From contig JAFYUI010000017.1 in assembly GCA_017549565.1 (NCBI GenBank), forward strand, positions 1 through 51,064: a stretch of 51,064 nucleotides of DNA, given 5' to 3'. This DNA is from Clostridia bacterium (GTDB lineage: Bacteria; Bacillota; Clostridia; Oscillospirales; Acutalibacteraceae). Positions 18,967 through 26,887 of the stretch are shown here, piece after piece. Below the pieces are notes generated by a model, which worked only from the letters and a program-made list of their open reading frames with translations, was not told the origin of the DNA and ran no database searches. A program made the translations under genes and the position numbers. How positions within the stretch are numbered: position 1 is the first letter of the stretch; each line of letters opens with the position of its first letter.

Positions 18967-19358
18967 TTTGGCAGCTCATCTTCCCCGGCGAAAAAAACGA
19001 CATTATTACTAATCGAAGCGGAATCCTTTTGAAGCTTGCCCTTAACCTCTAAAAGCATTCTGATGGCTTCCATATTGCCTTCGTCAACCTTCTTGCCTAT
19101 CTGCTTCCACGCTTTCGGAATCATACTTGAAGTGTAGTTATCAACAAGGCACTCTACATAGCCCATAAATTCGCTGTCGTGCTGCCAATTATAGAAGGTT
19201 GTCCGCGAAATATTAAAATCTTTACACAACTGACTTACCGTTCTGTCGTCTTCGGGGTCCACAAGTGCCTCCGCAACCTTTCTTTGCTTTGGTTTTAGGT
19301 TTGGGTACATCCCTTTTAACGTGGTTGGAATATCTTCCGTTTTGTTCACTTTTGTCAA
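18963..19358 (-). CDS. terS: Terminase small subunit
   Basis: This 131-aa protein has a helix-turn-helix at residues about 40-65 (TVSQLCKDFNISRTTFYNWQ) as in small terminases that bind the packaging site, then a helical oligomerisation region. It is coupled to terL through an ATGA overlap. The 215 bp upstream hold a long inverted repeat (19387-19420) that could be part of the packaging or late-promoter signal. Confidence 0.87.
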   Translation of the reverse strand: MTKVNKTEDIPTTLKGMYPNLKPKQRKVAEALVDPEDDRTVSQLCKDFNISRTTFYNWQHDSEFMGYVECLVDNYTSSMIPKAWKQIGKKVDEGNMEAIRMLLEVKGKLQKDSASISNNVVFFAGEDELPK

Positions 19359-19386
19359 CTTTTTTCACCGTCCCTTTATATAGAGT

Positions 19387-19420
19387 CTTGCGCGCACGCA
19401 CATACACGCCCACGCGCAAG
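19387..19420. promoter_or_regulatory. Inverted repeat upstream of terS (candidate pac or late-regulator site)
   Basis: The arms CTTGCGCG and CGCGCAAG are perfect complements separated by 18 bp of CAC-rich sequence, in a GC-rich island within AT-rich DNA. It lies between the bidirectional terminator and the terS start. No U-tract follows, so it is not a terminator. Function is inferred from position only. Confidence 0.45.
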
Positions 19421-19468
19421 CTTTCCCACCGTCACCACCCACCAACTTTTCCTATATCGGCGCAAAAT

Positions 19469-19517
19469 AAAAAATCAGACAGTTTGGCCATTCCTTTGAC
19501 CACTTGTCTGATTTTTT
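19469..19517. terminator. Bidirectional terminator between late regulator and terS
   Basis: A 13-bp stem AAAAAATCAGACA/TGTCTGATTTTTT has A and T runs on both sides, so it should work on either strand. It separates the 144-aa regulator from the terminase-led late operon, implying that the late operon has its own promoter in 19359-19468. Confidence 0.82.
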
Positions 19518-19573
19518 ACAATATCATTATAACATGGGAATTTACCCCTATGTTCCCAGATTTTTCCCAACTT

Positions 19574-20008
19574 TTATAACTCAACTATGCCATACTCACT
19601 GCGGGTAAACTTTTTAAGGGCGGTGTCCTTCAACCGATAAAGCGAAGATTTTTCTATGTTCAACTCTTCACACAGCTTAACAACGTGGTTATCTATCGGG
19701 TTAATATAAAAACCGTCAAGAACTCGCCTTTCCTTTTGGTCAAGCGCGACAAGACCCTTTTCGGTAAGTTCGATAAGCGCTTCAACAACCTTTAAGCTGA
19801 AGCCCAGGCGTTCACGCTCGGCAATGTTGTCAAGCATCTTTTCTTCCTGGCGGCTCATACCACCCTTAACCGGCTCAGAGGTTGAAACTCCGCGAAGCGA
19901 TATGTAACGCTCATTTAAAATAAAAATTCTTTCCCTAAGGTTGTCCCTTGCCTTAAGGCGCTGCGGATATGTTTTCAAGTCTTGTATTGCCTCTTGCTGA
20001 AAATTCAT
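19574..20008 (-). CDS. Late transcription regulator, sigma-70 region 4-like (ArpU/RinA type)
   Basis: This 144-aa protein is helical. Its C-terminal 45 residues (KERRVLDGFYINPIDNHVVK then LNIEKSSLYRLKDTALKKF) resemble the helix-turn-helix of sigma-70 region 4 and of ArpU/RinA phage regulators. Such proteins activate the late promoter in front of the terminase genes, and that is exactly where it lies. Its DNA target could be the inverted repeat at 19387-19420 (inference). Confidence 0.75.
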   Translation of the reverse strand: MNFQQEAIQDLKTYPQRLKARDNLRERIFILNERYISLRGVSTSEPVKGGMSRQEEKMLDNIAERERLGFSLKVVEALIELTEKGLVALDQKERRVLDGFYINPIDNHVVKLCEELNIEKSSLYRLKDTALKKFTRSEYGIVEL

Positions 20009-20319
20009 TACTGCACCTCCCTAATATTGATTTTGCCTAAAAATCTTTGCAACTCGAATTGACCGTAACTGTAATTTGTGCCGTGGTTTTTGTTGTACAG
20101 CTCGCAAAGTCGATTAAATGCATCCAAGTCTTTTGTATCATTCCAAAGTTCAGGCGACTTTTTTCGGGCTTCCGCTACCGGTTTCTTTACATATGGGTTA
20201 TTCTTCTTAAGACTTGCCTTTCGGTTTTCTTCCCAGCAATACGGACAAAGCCGCGTTAATTTTCTTTCGCTATAAAACTTCTTACCGCATTTACACTTGC
20301 GTCTATATAACTCAGCCAT
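20008..20319 (-). CDS. Small zinc-ribbon phage protein
   Basis: This 103-aa protein has an N-terminal CxC...CxxC knuckle (CKCGKKF then RLCPYCWEEN), a basic middle and a C-terminal helix (LGKINIREV). I start it at the ATG in MAELYRR, which sits inside the end of the upstream DnaJ-like gene: the sequence reads KGGGDG-stop in one frame and GGTGG plus ATG in the other. The same junction is reused one gene upstream. Function unknown; nucleic-acid binding is likely. Confidence 0.6.
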   Translation of the reverse strand: MAELYRRKCKCGKKFYSERKLTRLCPYCWEENRKASLKKNNPYVKKPVAEARKKSPELWNDTKDLDAFNRLCELYNKNHGTNYSYGQFELQRFLGKINIREVQ

Positions 20320-20821
20320 CGCCACCACCCTTTAAACCAACTATCTTTTCGGCCTCATTGTAAGCGTTTTGAATAGTTAAAAAATAATCATCGGTACCAC
20401 CAGTATCTGGATGTGCCGCTTTTATCACTTGTCTATATCTTTTCTTTAGTTCTTTCGGTTCGGGTATTATATCAAAACCCAAAACTTTAAAACAGTCCGG
20501 TATATTTTGAGGTTTAGGAAGCGCTTTAAGTCCCGCAACCCATGTTTGCAATTCGTAAATGCCACGTTCTGTCATGCGTGCAATATCTTCTAAAGTTAAA
20601 ACTACCTGTGCAAATACATCCGAGCCGTATTTGACATTCGAACCGTGTGCTTGTGCATTTTCTATACTATGCTCAAATCGATAAAGCTGACCCTTATACC
20701 AAAATTCAACCCAGCAAGAAAAACGGTCCCAATTATAGTCATATTTATCTGCACCAAAGCGTTGCATTACCTTTTCAAGTTTCGCCTCATAGGAACTCGC
20801 ATCTGCATACTGTTTAGCCAT
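20312..20821 (-). CDS. Phage DnaJ-domain protein
   Basis: This is a 169-aa protein. Residues about 105-160 form a J-domain (CFKVLGFDIIPEPKELKKRY, then the diagnostic HPD in AAHPDTGGTDDYF at about 137), the part that stimulates DnaK-type chaperones. The N-terminal 100 residues are unrelated to DnaJ and may bind a phage substrate. It ends in KGGGDG, overlapping the start of the next gene. It could recruit host DnaK to phage replication or assembly, as known for other phage J-proteins, but the partner is inferred. Confidence 0.78.
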   Translation of the reverse strand: MAKQYADASSYEAKLEKVMQRFGADKYDYNWDRFSCWVEFWYKGQLYRFEHSIENAQAHGSNVKYGSDVFAQVVLTLEDIARMTERGIYELQTWVAGLKALPKPQNIPDCFKVLGFDIIPEPKELKKRYRQVIKAAHPDTGGTDDYFLTIQNAYNEAEKIVGLKGGGDG

Positions 20822-20837
20822 CGCCACCACCCTTTAC
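20312..20837 (-). repeat. Duplicated gene-junction cassette (KGGGDG-stop/ATG)
   Basis: About 20 bp encoding KGGG, then overlapping stop and ATG, occur at two consecutive gene joints (about 20314-20333 and 20816-20835). In one joint the stop is TGA, in the other TAA. It links three genes through the same ribosome site (GGGTGGTGG). Confidence 0.72.
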
Positions 20838-21149
20838 ATACTTTTTACTACAGTTATAACAGTCATAGCAGTAACCGCTATCGTCGTTGATATGTTCGCA
20901 CCCGTCGCAAATGTTGTGACTGTTGCGTTTTGCTATCAAAAGCAATTCTTTATGCTTATTAAAAAGTCCATCAAAGCCATATATCGTTTCTTTAAGCAAT
21001 TCGTGATTGCTATTAAGATGTTTTTCCATTATGCGTTCCCAGTTTTTCAACAACACTTCATATACTCTTTGCTTTATACGAAAACCAAAACAAAAGCCGG
21101 CTATAAAGCACAATATCATAATCACGATAACTACTACGCTGACTTTCAT
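20814..21149 (-). CDS. Membrane-anchored Cys-rich small phage protein
   Basis: This 111-aa protein has an N-terminal transmembrane segment (residues 4-24, VVVIVIMILCFIAGFCFGF), a helical linker, and a C-terminal cysteine cluster (CDGCEHINDDSGYCYDCYNC) able to bind zinc. It ends in KGGGDG, the same C-terminus and the same overlap with the next gene as its downstream neighbour. Function unknown. Confidence 0.58.
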   Translation of the reverse strand: MKVSVVVIVIMILCFIAGFCFGFRIKQRVYEVLLKNWERIMEKHLNSNHELLKETIYGFDGLFNKHKELLLIAKRNSHNICDGCEHINDDSGYCYDCYNCSKKYVKGGGDG

Positions 21150-21337
21150 TATTGTTCACCCACCATTTCATAGGTTTTTTCAAAAATATCGGGCTTACAA
21201 GGATATTGCTCACCGTTTACTCCTGTAATGATATAATCGCCTGCACTTGCTTTCATATCGCCCTCAAGAGTATGTATGATTATTTCTTTATCTGTTTGAT
21301 ATGCTTCAACTACAACAGGTTTTTTCCTGTATTTCAT
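21149..21337 (-). CDS. Conserved phage PGDYI-type protein
   Basis: This 62-aa protein has the layout of a common small Firmicutes phage protein: [14 protein letters not shown], a middle [20 protein letters not shown], and an end FEKTYEMV. Homologues are widespread in prophage early regions but have no established role. Confidence 0.7.
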   Translation of the reverse strand: MKYRKKPVVVEAYQTDKEIIIHTLEGDMKASAGDYIITGVNGEQYPCKPDIFEKTYEMVGEQ

Positions 21338-21341
21338 TTAA

Positions 21342-21731
21342 TCACCCCCCCATTTCTTTTAAAATGTTTTCAGCGCCCTCGTGAATTTCCCAATACAGAT
21401 AAGGCTCATTGTCACTTGGAAATAATGCTTTCAACCTTTCCGCAAACTCATTAAGGTTAGCAACTTGGCACTCACTATAAGTTTTGATAAGGTTGTCCTT
21501 TTCGGTTTTCAACAACTCAAATTTTTCTTTTAAAGAAATCAAATCAGAAGTTAAATTTGAGTTCTTTTCTTCAAGGCGGTTGATTAGGTCAAGGGCTCCA
21601 CGAAAATATTTTTTACAATTAGACCTATCAACCTTTACAAAGGCGGGACAATCTTTGCAACTTGCACCATTTGTTGTGCAACATTCCAATGCCTTTTTAA
21701 TATCGTTATCGGTTAGTTTTTTATCGGGCAT
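21342..21731 (-). CDS. Cys-rich/coiled-coil phage early protein
   Basis: This 129-aa protein starts at MPDKKLT behind AAGGAGTG. The N-terminus has the CxxC-type cluster ALECCTTNGASCKDCPAF common in Clostridia prophage proteins, followed by a coiled coil (LINRLEEKNSNLTSDLISLK). It is probably a small zinc-binding protein; role unknown. Confidence 0.6.
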   Translation of the reverse strand: MPDKKLTDNDIKKALECCTTNGASCKDCPAFVKVDRSNCKKYFRGALDLINRLEEKNSNLTSDLISLKEKFELLKTEKDNLIKTYSECQVANLNEFAERLKALFPSDNEPYLYWEIHEGAENILKEMGG

Positions 21732-21736
21732 TGTTG

Positions 21737-21955
21737 TCACTCCTTTTCCATTCCACAGCAAGGACTTTGTCCGTATGTTTCTTCATCTTCAACCCAATAA
21801 TCGCACTTAATAGTCAAGCTATAATAACAATGATAATCAGGCATTCTATCAATAGCTCTTGCGATATCTCCAACTGTCTTGCAAGTTTTTTCATATTGTT
21901 CTTTATTTTCACAACAATTATTTCTGTTTTTGCAATTCTCACACTTATAAATCAT
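21737..21955 (-). CDS. Small Cys-rich phage protein
   Basis: This 72-aa protein starts at MIYKCENC. It carries several cysteine pairs (CENCKNRNNCC, CDYW, SPCCG) and a central helix (VGDIARAIDRMPDYHCYY). Its start lies inside the end of the upstream gene. I recognise no family; zinc binding is likely. Confidence 0.55.
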   Translation of the reverse strand: MIYKCENCKNRNNCCENKEQYEKTCKTVGDIARAIDRMPDYHCYYSLTIKCDYWVEDEETYGQSPCCGMEKE

Positions 21956-22349
21956 TTTCTTTACCTCTCTTTTCAAGTTCTGCTTCTGCTTCCTCTTTGG
22001 TGAGGAATACATCACCCTTTAACCAACTATCCATTAACAACCAATCAAACTGTGCTTTTTCAAGCATAAGATTTGTTTTGCAATTAGGTCTTTCTACAAC
22101 TTTTATGATACGTGAAAAGTCTATCTCATCTTCTTTTGCTTTCATATATTCGTTATCATAAAAAGTTTCGTGGATATAATACACCACATCCCCAACCTTA
22201 CAAGGTGGTACTATAACACCGTTTGCTAAAAGGTAGTCAACTATTCTCTCCAACTTTGTAGTAAAATCAAACCAATGGTCACTATTTAGAAATTTCATCG
22301 TGCGTATTTTTTCTTTGCACAACCCTGCCAACCTATCTTTATTGCTCAT
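21945..22349 (-). CDS. Hypothetical phage protein
   Basis: This 134-aa protein has a central KOW/SH3-like stretch (VPPCKVGDVVYYIHETFYDN) of the kind seen in many phage early proteins, and a charged C-terminal helix (TKEEAEAELEKRGKE). The downstream gene begins within its last codons. Function unknown. Confidence 0.58.
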   Translation of the reverse strand: MSNKDRLAGLCKEKIRTMKFLNSDHWFDFTTKLERIVDYLLANGVIVPPCKVGDVVYYIHETFYDNEYMKAKEDEIDFSRIIKVVERPNCKTNLMLEKAQFDWLLMDSWLKGDVFLTKEEAEAELEKRGKENDL

Positions 22350-22352
22350 CCC

Positions 22353-22733
22353 CTACACCTCACGCTTGTTGGTAAGAGCAACTGAACGCTTGAGGGAAAT
22401 CTTCCCCCCCGCACCTGCTTTTATATCGACCGTGCCGCCCGAAGAAAGACCGATAGTAATTTTATAAATCTTATCCTCAGCAATTAAATCGACCGCGTTA
22501 ATAAGGAAATCAAAAACAGCTTGGTCAACCGCTTTAACGTTATGTATTTCATCATCCTTTAAAAGCATATCTCGAAGCTCGACCTTGGCAACTTCGGCAC
22601 GTTCTTTCAGTTGCTGATACGCACGGGCTTGAGCACAACTACAAGCCATTGTGCCTTCCTCTATTGCCTGCTCCTGTGTTTCGTATTCTTCGGCTATTGT
22701 CTGACCGCAGAATTTACATACTGCTAAAACCAT
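22353..22733 (-). CDS. Hypothetical phage protein with zinc-knuckle N-terminus
   Basis: This 126-aa protein starts at MVLAVCKFCGQ, supported by GGAGG 7 nt upstream; a longer reading frame has no such site. It has CxxC (CKFCG) and CSC cysteines at the N-terminus, a helical centre (ERAEVAKVELRDMLL) and a glycine-rich C-terminal beta segment. Its start overlaps the end of the ASCH gene. Function unknown. Confidence 0.58.
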   Translation of the reverse strand: MVLAVCKFCGQTIAEEYETQEQAIEEGTMACSCAQARAYQQLKERAEVAKVELRDMLLKDDEIHNVKAVDQAVFDFLINAVDLIAEDKIYKITIGLSSGGTVDIKAGAGGKISLKRSVALTNKREV

Positions 22734-23011
22734 AATAAAACCTCCACTTTTTCTATTTTTAAAATATATCCTTCCCACCCGGGAGCTGCGCCCCACTCTT
22801 CTCGACCTGGACCTTCGTGAAGAGTGCAAACGCATACCATAAGCGGCGAAGTTCTTTTATAACCCGCCCGAAAACGAATTCTAAACGGTTTCCCGTCGGA
22901 ATATTTACCTAAACGAGCAATATAATACGGTGACTTGTCCCGGTATTCTTCCGGTTTAACCTTTGTGGCTATCATCTCAAACCACTTTGTTTTAATCGGT
23001 AAAGTTAGCAT
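22724..23011 (-). CDS. ASCH-domain protein
   Basis: This 95-aa protein opens with MLTLPIKTKWFEMIATKVKP and the conserved EEYRD, then a GYKRTSPLMVC strand and a C-terminal ILKIEKVEVL. This is the compact PUA-like ASCH fold, which binds RNA or modified nucleosides. Phage copies are common beside small early genes; the ligand is unknown. Confidence 0.78.
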   Translation of the reverse strand: MLTLPIKTKWFEMIATKVKPEEYRDKSPYYIARLGKYSDGKPFRIRFRAGYKRTSPLMVCVCTLHEGPGREEWGAAPGWEGYILKIEKVEVLLWF

Positions 23012-23023
23012 ATTTGCACCTCC

Positions 23024-23227
23024 TTATCGGTAAAGAAAAACTTTATCCGCACACTCAGCTTCTTCAACTTCAACAATTTTAGTTCTTAGCTCGTAATAAA
23101 CTTTATCCCCATGGGCATCCGCAACCCCACCACTTGTCAATTCGGGAATAGTTAAGATAGTCGAAAATTCGACATCCGCACCTGCTGGCATTTTAGAAAG
23201 CTCCGCCATTAATTCAAATACTTTCAT
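23024..23227 (-). CDS. Small hypothetical phage protein
   Basis: This 67-aa acidic protein begins MKVFELMAELSKMPAGADVE and is predicted alpha/beta. It lies 3 bp downstream of the DUF3102-like gene, in the same operon. I recognise no specific family. Confidence 0.5.
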   Translation of the reverse strand: MKVFELMAELSKMPAGADVEFSTILTIPELTSGGVADAHGDKVYYELRTKIVEVEEAECADKVFLYR

Positions 23228-23230
23228 AAG

Positions 23231-24244
23231 CTAATCCTCCAACGGAAAACCGATATCGGCAAACTTTGTCTTTATAATACCGTGATATTTCTTCATAGCC
23301 GCACCGTATTTTGCCGCAACATCGGGATTTTCTTTTTTAAGTGTTTCAAGTGATGCAAGAAGCTTATCATAATCAGCAGCCAATGCTTCAAAGAAGAAAG
23401 TAAACTTTGTGGCTTCGGGTGAAGAACTAACCGATAACTGCTTTTGAAGTTCTTCGGCCTGCTTAACTGCTGCCGCAACTTGTCCCTCGGCAATAGCGAC
23501 TTTATTTTTATAGTCTTCAATTTCTTTAATCGCCTTAGCGTTTGCTTCATTTACTGCGGCATCACGCTCGGCTTCAAGTTTTTTCTTAAGCTCGGCTTTT
23601 TCTGACTTAGCGGTCTTTTCGTATTCCTTCTTGGCTTTTATTCTTTCGGCTTCACGAATTCTTAAAAGTTCTTCAGCGCTCGGCTCTCTGACCGCCACCT
23701 CAGTCGGCTTGTTTTGCGCCACTTCTAATTCTGCCTCAAGCTCACGGATGCGCTCTTCGGCTTCTGTCAATTCATCATCCTTATCAGCGATTTCCTCCTG
23801 AAGCATACCTATTTGCTCGCCCTTTTGGTCATTGGCGGCAACAAGTTCCTTAACCTGTTCAACCGTCATACCGGCAAGGTCATGACTTTCTACAAAATCC
23901 TGCCTGTCCGGTGCGGGTATATTGCTTATAAGTGCAAGCTTTGTAATGCCGAGGTTTGCATTCAACTGCAAAAACGCTTCGCCGTGGGCTTCCATTGTGG
24001 AAATGTATGTATACGCCTGGCGTTCTTTAATATTAAGCGACGCTTCGGTATATTCGCCGAAGGTCGAATAACCCAGTTTTTCATAAAGCTTTGTATCTCG
24101 CATACGCTTTAGGCATTTACATGCCTCAACCAAATTTATCCAGGCCGCATTAGCGTAAAGCTTAATTTGGTTATCTAATTCCTGCGCCTGCTGTTCGGCG
24201 GCAAGTGTTGTGCTTTCAAAAACTGTCATTTCTTTATTTTCCAT
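23231..24244 (-). CDS. DUF3102-like coiled-coil protein
   Basis: This is a 337-aa protein. Residues 20-140 resemble the DUF3102/plasmid-associated domain (AWINLVEACKCLKRMRDTKL, LGYSTFGEYTEASLNI), a helical module with a helix-turn-helix look that is often found near PcfJ in mobile elements. Residues 140-265 form a long, strongly charged coiled coil, and the last 60 are helical. This architecture is compatible with DNA binding plus oligomerisation. It is a reasonable but unproven candidate to read the dispersed nonamer described in the findings. Confidence 0.7.
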   Translation of the reverse strand: MENKEMTVFESTTLAAEQQAQELDNQIKLYANAAWINLVEACKCLKRMRDTKLYEKLGYSTFGEYTEASLNIKERQAYTYISTMEAHGEAFLQLNANLGITKLALISNIPAPDRQDFVESHDLAGMTVEQVKELVAANDQKGEQIGMLQEEIADKDDELTEAEERIRELEAELEVAQNKPTEVAVREPSAEELLRIREAERIKAKKEYEKTAKSEKAELKKKLEAERDAAVNEANAKAIKEIEDYKNKVAIAEGQVAAAVKQAEELQKQLSVSSSPEATKFTFFFEALAADYDKLLASLETLKKENPDVAAKYGAAMKKYHGIIKTKFADIGFPLED

Positions 24245-24254
24245 TTTTTACTCC

Positions 24255-25895
24255 TTATGCTGTTTTACTTTGTAATATTTTCGGGTTGCCGTGGCGGTCA
24301 CGCTTACTGCCATCTTTAACCCATTTAAGCCAGGTGTCAAAAAATTCCTTTGCTTCGGGCGTAAGCGGCGTGCTATTGCCACGCCCTTGAACCTGCCTTA
24401 AATCAGAGCTGTGCATTTCAATGGTATATAATGCCTTATCGGGCTCTGCAGTTGACCGCAAAAAGCAAATCGCCAGTTTACCTTCTAAATGGCGCGCTGC
24501 ATAACCGCCTACACAGTGGTGCTGATTTTTACCTTCAAGAATTATTTCGGCCGTAGTTTCGGGCACCATAATCAAATACTTATCGTCGCTAAAGCAATAA
24601 AGCTTTTTATATTTTGCAATATATTTCTTGGCCGCTTTTTCCTTTTCGGCAAACTTCTTGGCTTCTTCTTCGGCTTGCTTTGCGTTATATACCTCAACTG
24701 CCAAATCGTGATGCCGTTTTAAATGCTTCGGAAATATAACAACGGGGTCAGTTAAATCGTATTTAAGTTTTTTTGCCATACTTAGATAATCAAACCACTC
24801 AATTTTAATCGACACCACATTAACGTTGCGCTTGCAAGCTTGCTTATAAATGTATTCAAGCTTATCCAAAAGCGATATTTCAATAGGACAGTTTTCAATA
24901 ACACTCATTAAATAACCGTGCTTTAGTTTCGCATCAACCATACCACCGTATTTAAGAGCAAACTGCATACTATCATTACCTGTAACCTTGGCAAGTTCCC
25001 GTTTCATCTTTAAAAAATCCAGGTCATCACCGAGCTCTCTGAACGCTTTGAAGTCCTGCTTTGACATTTTGAAGAATTCGGGCAAGCTCTTCGCCTTCCA
25101 GTTTACGTAAGGGTGCGACTTAAGGCCTACCTCTACAAGATTTTTAATTACCGAATAATACCCCATCTTTTGCAATATCTCAATTTGCGGGTATTCACAA
25201 AATCGGCTGAGGTATTTCATATATGGCACTTCTATAACCGAATAACCCCTGCGCTGTGCAAGTTCTTCATAATGGTCGGCATACTCGGCAAGCATATTGT
25301 ATTTTAAAAAAGTGTCTTTTAAGTTATTAAGACCAATTACCGTATACGAATTATCAGGAATATTGTAATACCACGAGGTTGATTTGTTAAATGGTTCAGC
25401 AGCAACCTTTCTTTCATAAAACCCACCGTAATAATCCTTATGGTACTGCACCGCTTTACCGGGGCGAAAAACATACAAGCTTTGATTATATTTTAAAAAT
25501 TCCACTTTAGGTCTATGGTTATATTCGCTGTACGATTTTGCCGCTATCTTGGCCTGAGCATATACAAGATTTTCATTAACCTTATGAATAACAACCACAC
25601 GCTGCTGTTCGTAAAGGTTTTTACAGCTTTTAGATTTTCCAATGTTTTTGACCTGCGCTGTTTTATGGCAATGCGGGCACACCGCATAATCGTTATGCCT
25701 TGCCCGCCACAGCTCGTCCTCTTCGGCGGTCATTGTGCGGTTAAAGCCCACAATAAAATCCTTGTTACAGTTGGTACACTCAACGTGCCGTTTTCCTGAA
25801 GGTAAGGTTTCATAAAACAAATATCTTGAAAACAAGCTTTCAATTTCTTTCATTTCGGCTTTGCTAAAAAGCCGAGGTTTTGGCATATCACTCAT
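24255..25895 (-). CDS. PcfJ-like protein
   Basis: This is a 546-aa protein. The N-terminus has a zinc-binding region (CTNCNKDF, then CPHCHK), and the C-terminus has the PcfJ signature QHHCVGGYAARHLEGKLAIC followed by GRGNSTPL near residues 455-510. PcfJ was named on a conjugative plasmid but is widespread in phages and elements of gut bacteria; its function is not settled. It sits next to a PcfK-like gene, the conserved partner. Confidence 0.85.
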   Translation of the reverse strand: MSDMPKPRLFSKAEMKEIESLFSRYLFYETLPSGKRHVECTNCNKDFIVGFNRTMTAEEDELWRARHNDYAVCPHCHKTAQVKNIGKSKSCKNLYEQQRVVVIHKVNENLVYAQAKIAAKSYSEYNHRPKVEFLKYNQSLYVFRPGKAVQYHKDYYGGFYERKVAAEPFNKSTSWYYNIPDNSYTVIGLNNLKDTFLKYNMLAEYADHYEELAQRRGYSVIEVPYMKYLSRFCEYPQIEILQKMGYYSVIKNLVEVGLKSHPYVNWKAKSLPEFFKMSKQDFKAFRELGDDLDFLKMKRELAKVTGNDSMQFALKYGGMVDAKLKHGYLMSVIENCPIEISLLDKLEYIYKQACKRNVNVVSIKIEWFDYLSMAKKLKYDLTDPVVIFPKHLKRHHDLAVEVYNAKQAEEEAKKFAEKEKAAKKYIAKYKKLYCFSDDKYLIMVPETTAEIILEGKNQHHCVGGYAARHLEGKLAICFLRSTAEPDKALYTIEMHSSDLRQVQGRGNSTPLTPEAKEFFDTWLKWVKDGSKRDRHGNPKILQSKTA

Positions 25896-25907
25896 ACTTG
25901 CACCCCA

Positions 25908-26273
25908 CTACATAAGGTCCATAAGTGATATCTTGATATCATTTTTATGACCGCTACCGTTAACTGAAGCGCATAAATCAATTCTCATTTGAAATTCTAC
26001 GTCAGCGCCCGGGAAATAAAACTTAACCGCTTGCTTATATACCTCAAGGTCGCTGATAGCACTACCGGCATTTTTGGCAATTTCTTTGCAACAAGTCGCT
26101 ACTGTTTTATCATTTTCGATAATCGCCTGTGCAAATTCATCCTCTTGGCGGCAAAATTCTAAAAGTGCCGCTATCGTTGGCTTTAAAATCACATCTGCAG
26201 CACCCGAAAGCTTTGAAGCATTTACTTCTTTTTCTAACTTTTCTTTTGCCTTGTTAAATAAAATTTCATTCAT
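25908..26273 (-). CDS. PcfK-like protein (AcrIIA9-related family)
   Basis: This 121-aa protein matches PcfK across its middle: helix FCRQEDEFAQAIIENDKT, then TVATCCKEIAKNAG, and the C-terminal VYKQAVKFYF with a beta tail. The PcfK family includes AcrIIA9, a published Cas9 inhibitor, so an anti-CRISPR role is possible but not shown by sequence alone. It lies directly upstream of PcfJ in the same operon. Confidence 0.72.
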   Translation of the reverse strand: MNEILFNKAKEKLEKEVNASKLSGAADVILKPTIAALLEFCRQEDEFAQAIIENDKTVATCCKEIAKNAGSAISDLEVYKQAVKFYFPGADVEFQMRIDLCASVNGSGHKNDIKISLMDLM

Positions 26274-26326
26274 TTCACTTTGCTCCTTTTGATACTTTAA
26301 ATTACTTTAAAATTTATGTGCTAAAT

Positions 26327-26875
26327 CTATTCCGTCAGCCAGTCACCTACCTTCCACTCAGGTAAAACGGCTTGGTCGCTTCGATACATTATGACCGACA
26401 AATACCAATGGCCGTTATATTCGTTATATCGCGCGAAGGTACGCACAAATTTAAAGCCCTTATACCGCCTTTCCCAATAAGCCGCATCATCCGCTCGACG
26501 TTTGGCAAGAAGCTCAACACCACGGCGGCTAAACGATGCATCCTTTGTTTTAATAACCGGCTTTTCAAGATTTCGGCTGTGCTTGATTCTTCGGCGGCCT
26601 TGTGCATCCTTTGTAAAGTATCGCGCCGCCGCTTCAGGCCCAAACCGTTCGGGCTGAAACCTGTCAGCATTAACACGCACGCCCTTTGGCCAACAGTCCT
26701 CATACGCTTCACGTGGAAGGCCACCCGTTAAAAACATGTGAAAGTGCCAATTACTACGCCCTGCGTATCTGCCCGTTTTATATTTAACCTCTTCTATCGA
26801 ATAATAATACTTAAACGGTGCTTCAAGTTTCCTTTTAGTTTTTATAAGTCGCTCATCCGCAACACCACTCGCCAA
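26327..26875 (-). CDS. Rep-like replication protein, C-terminal part (HUH type)
   Basis: This 182-aa reading frame begins without a normal start (TTG, no ribosome site). It contains the HUH-type histidine pair WHFHMFLTGG at about residue 43 and the downstream stretch ARYFTKDAQGRRRIKHSRN found in rolling-circle/phage-type Rep proteins. It is in the same frame as 26888-27202 and is separated from it by one TGA and four codons, so the pair looks like a single gene of about 290 codons with a nonsense codon. It may be a pseudogene, a read-through product or two polypeptides. Confidence 0.65.
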   Translation of the reverse strand: MASGVADERLIKTKRKLEAPFKYYYSIEEVKYKTGRYAGRSNWHFHMFLTGGLPREAYEDCWPKGVRVNADRFQPERFGPEAAARYFTKDAQGRRRIKHSRNLEKPVIKTKDASFSRRGVELLAKRRADDAAYWERRYKGFKFVRTFARYNEYNGHWYLSVIMYRSDQAVLPEWKVGDWLTE

Positions 26876-26887
26876 AAGTTTGTTAAT

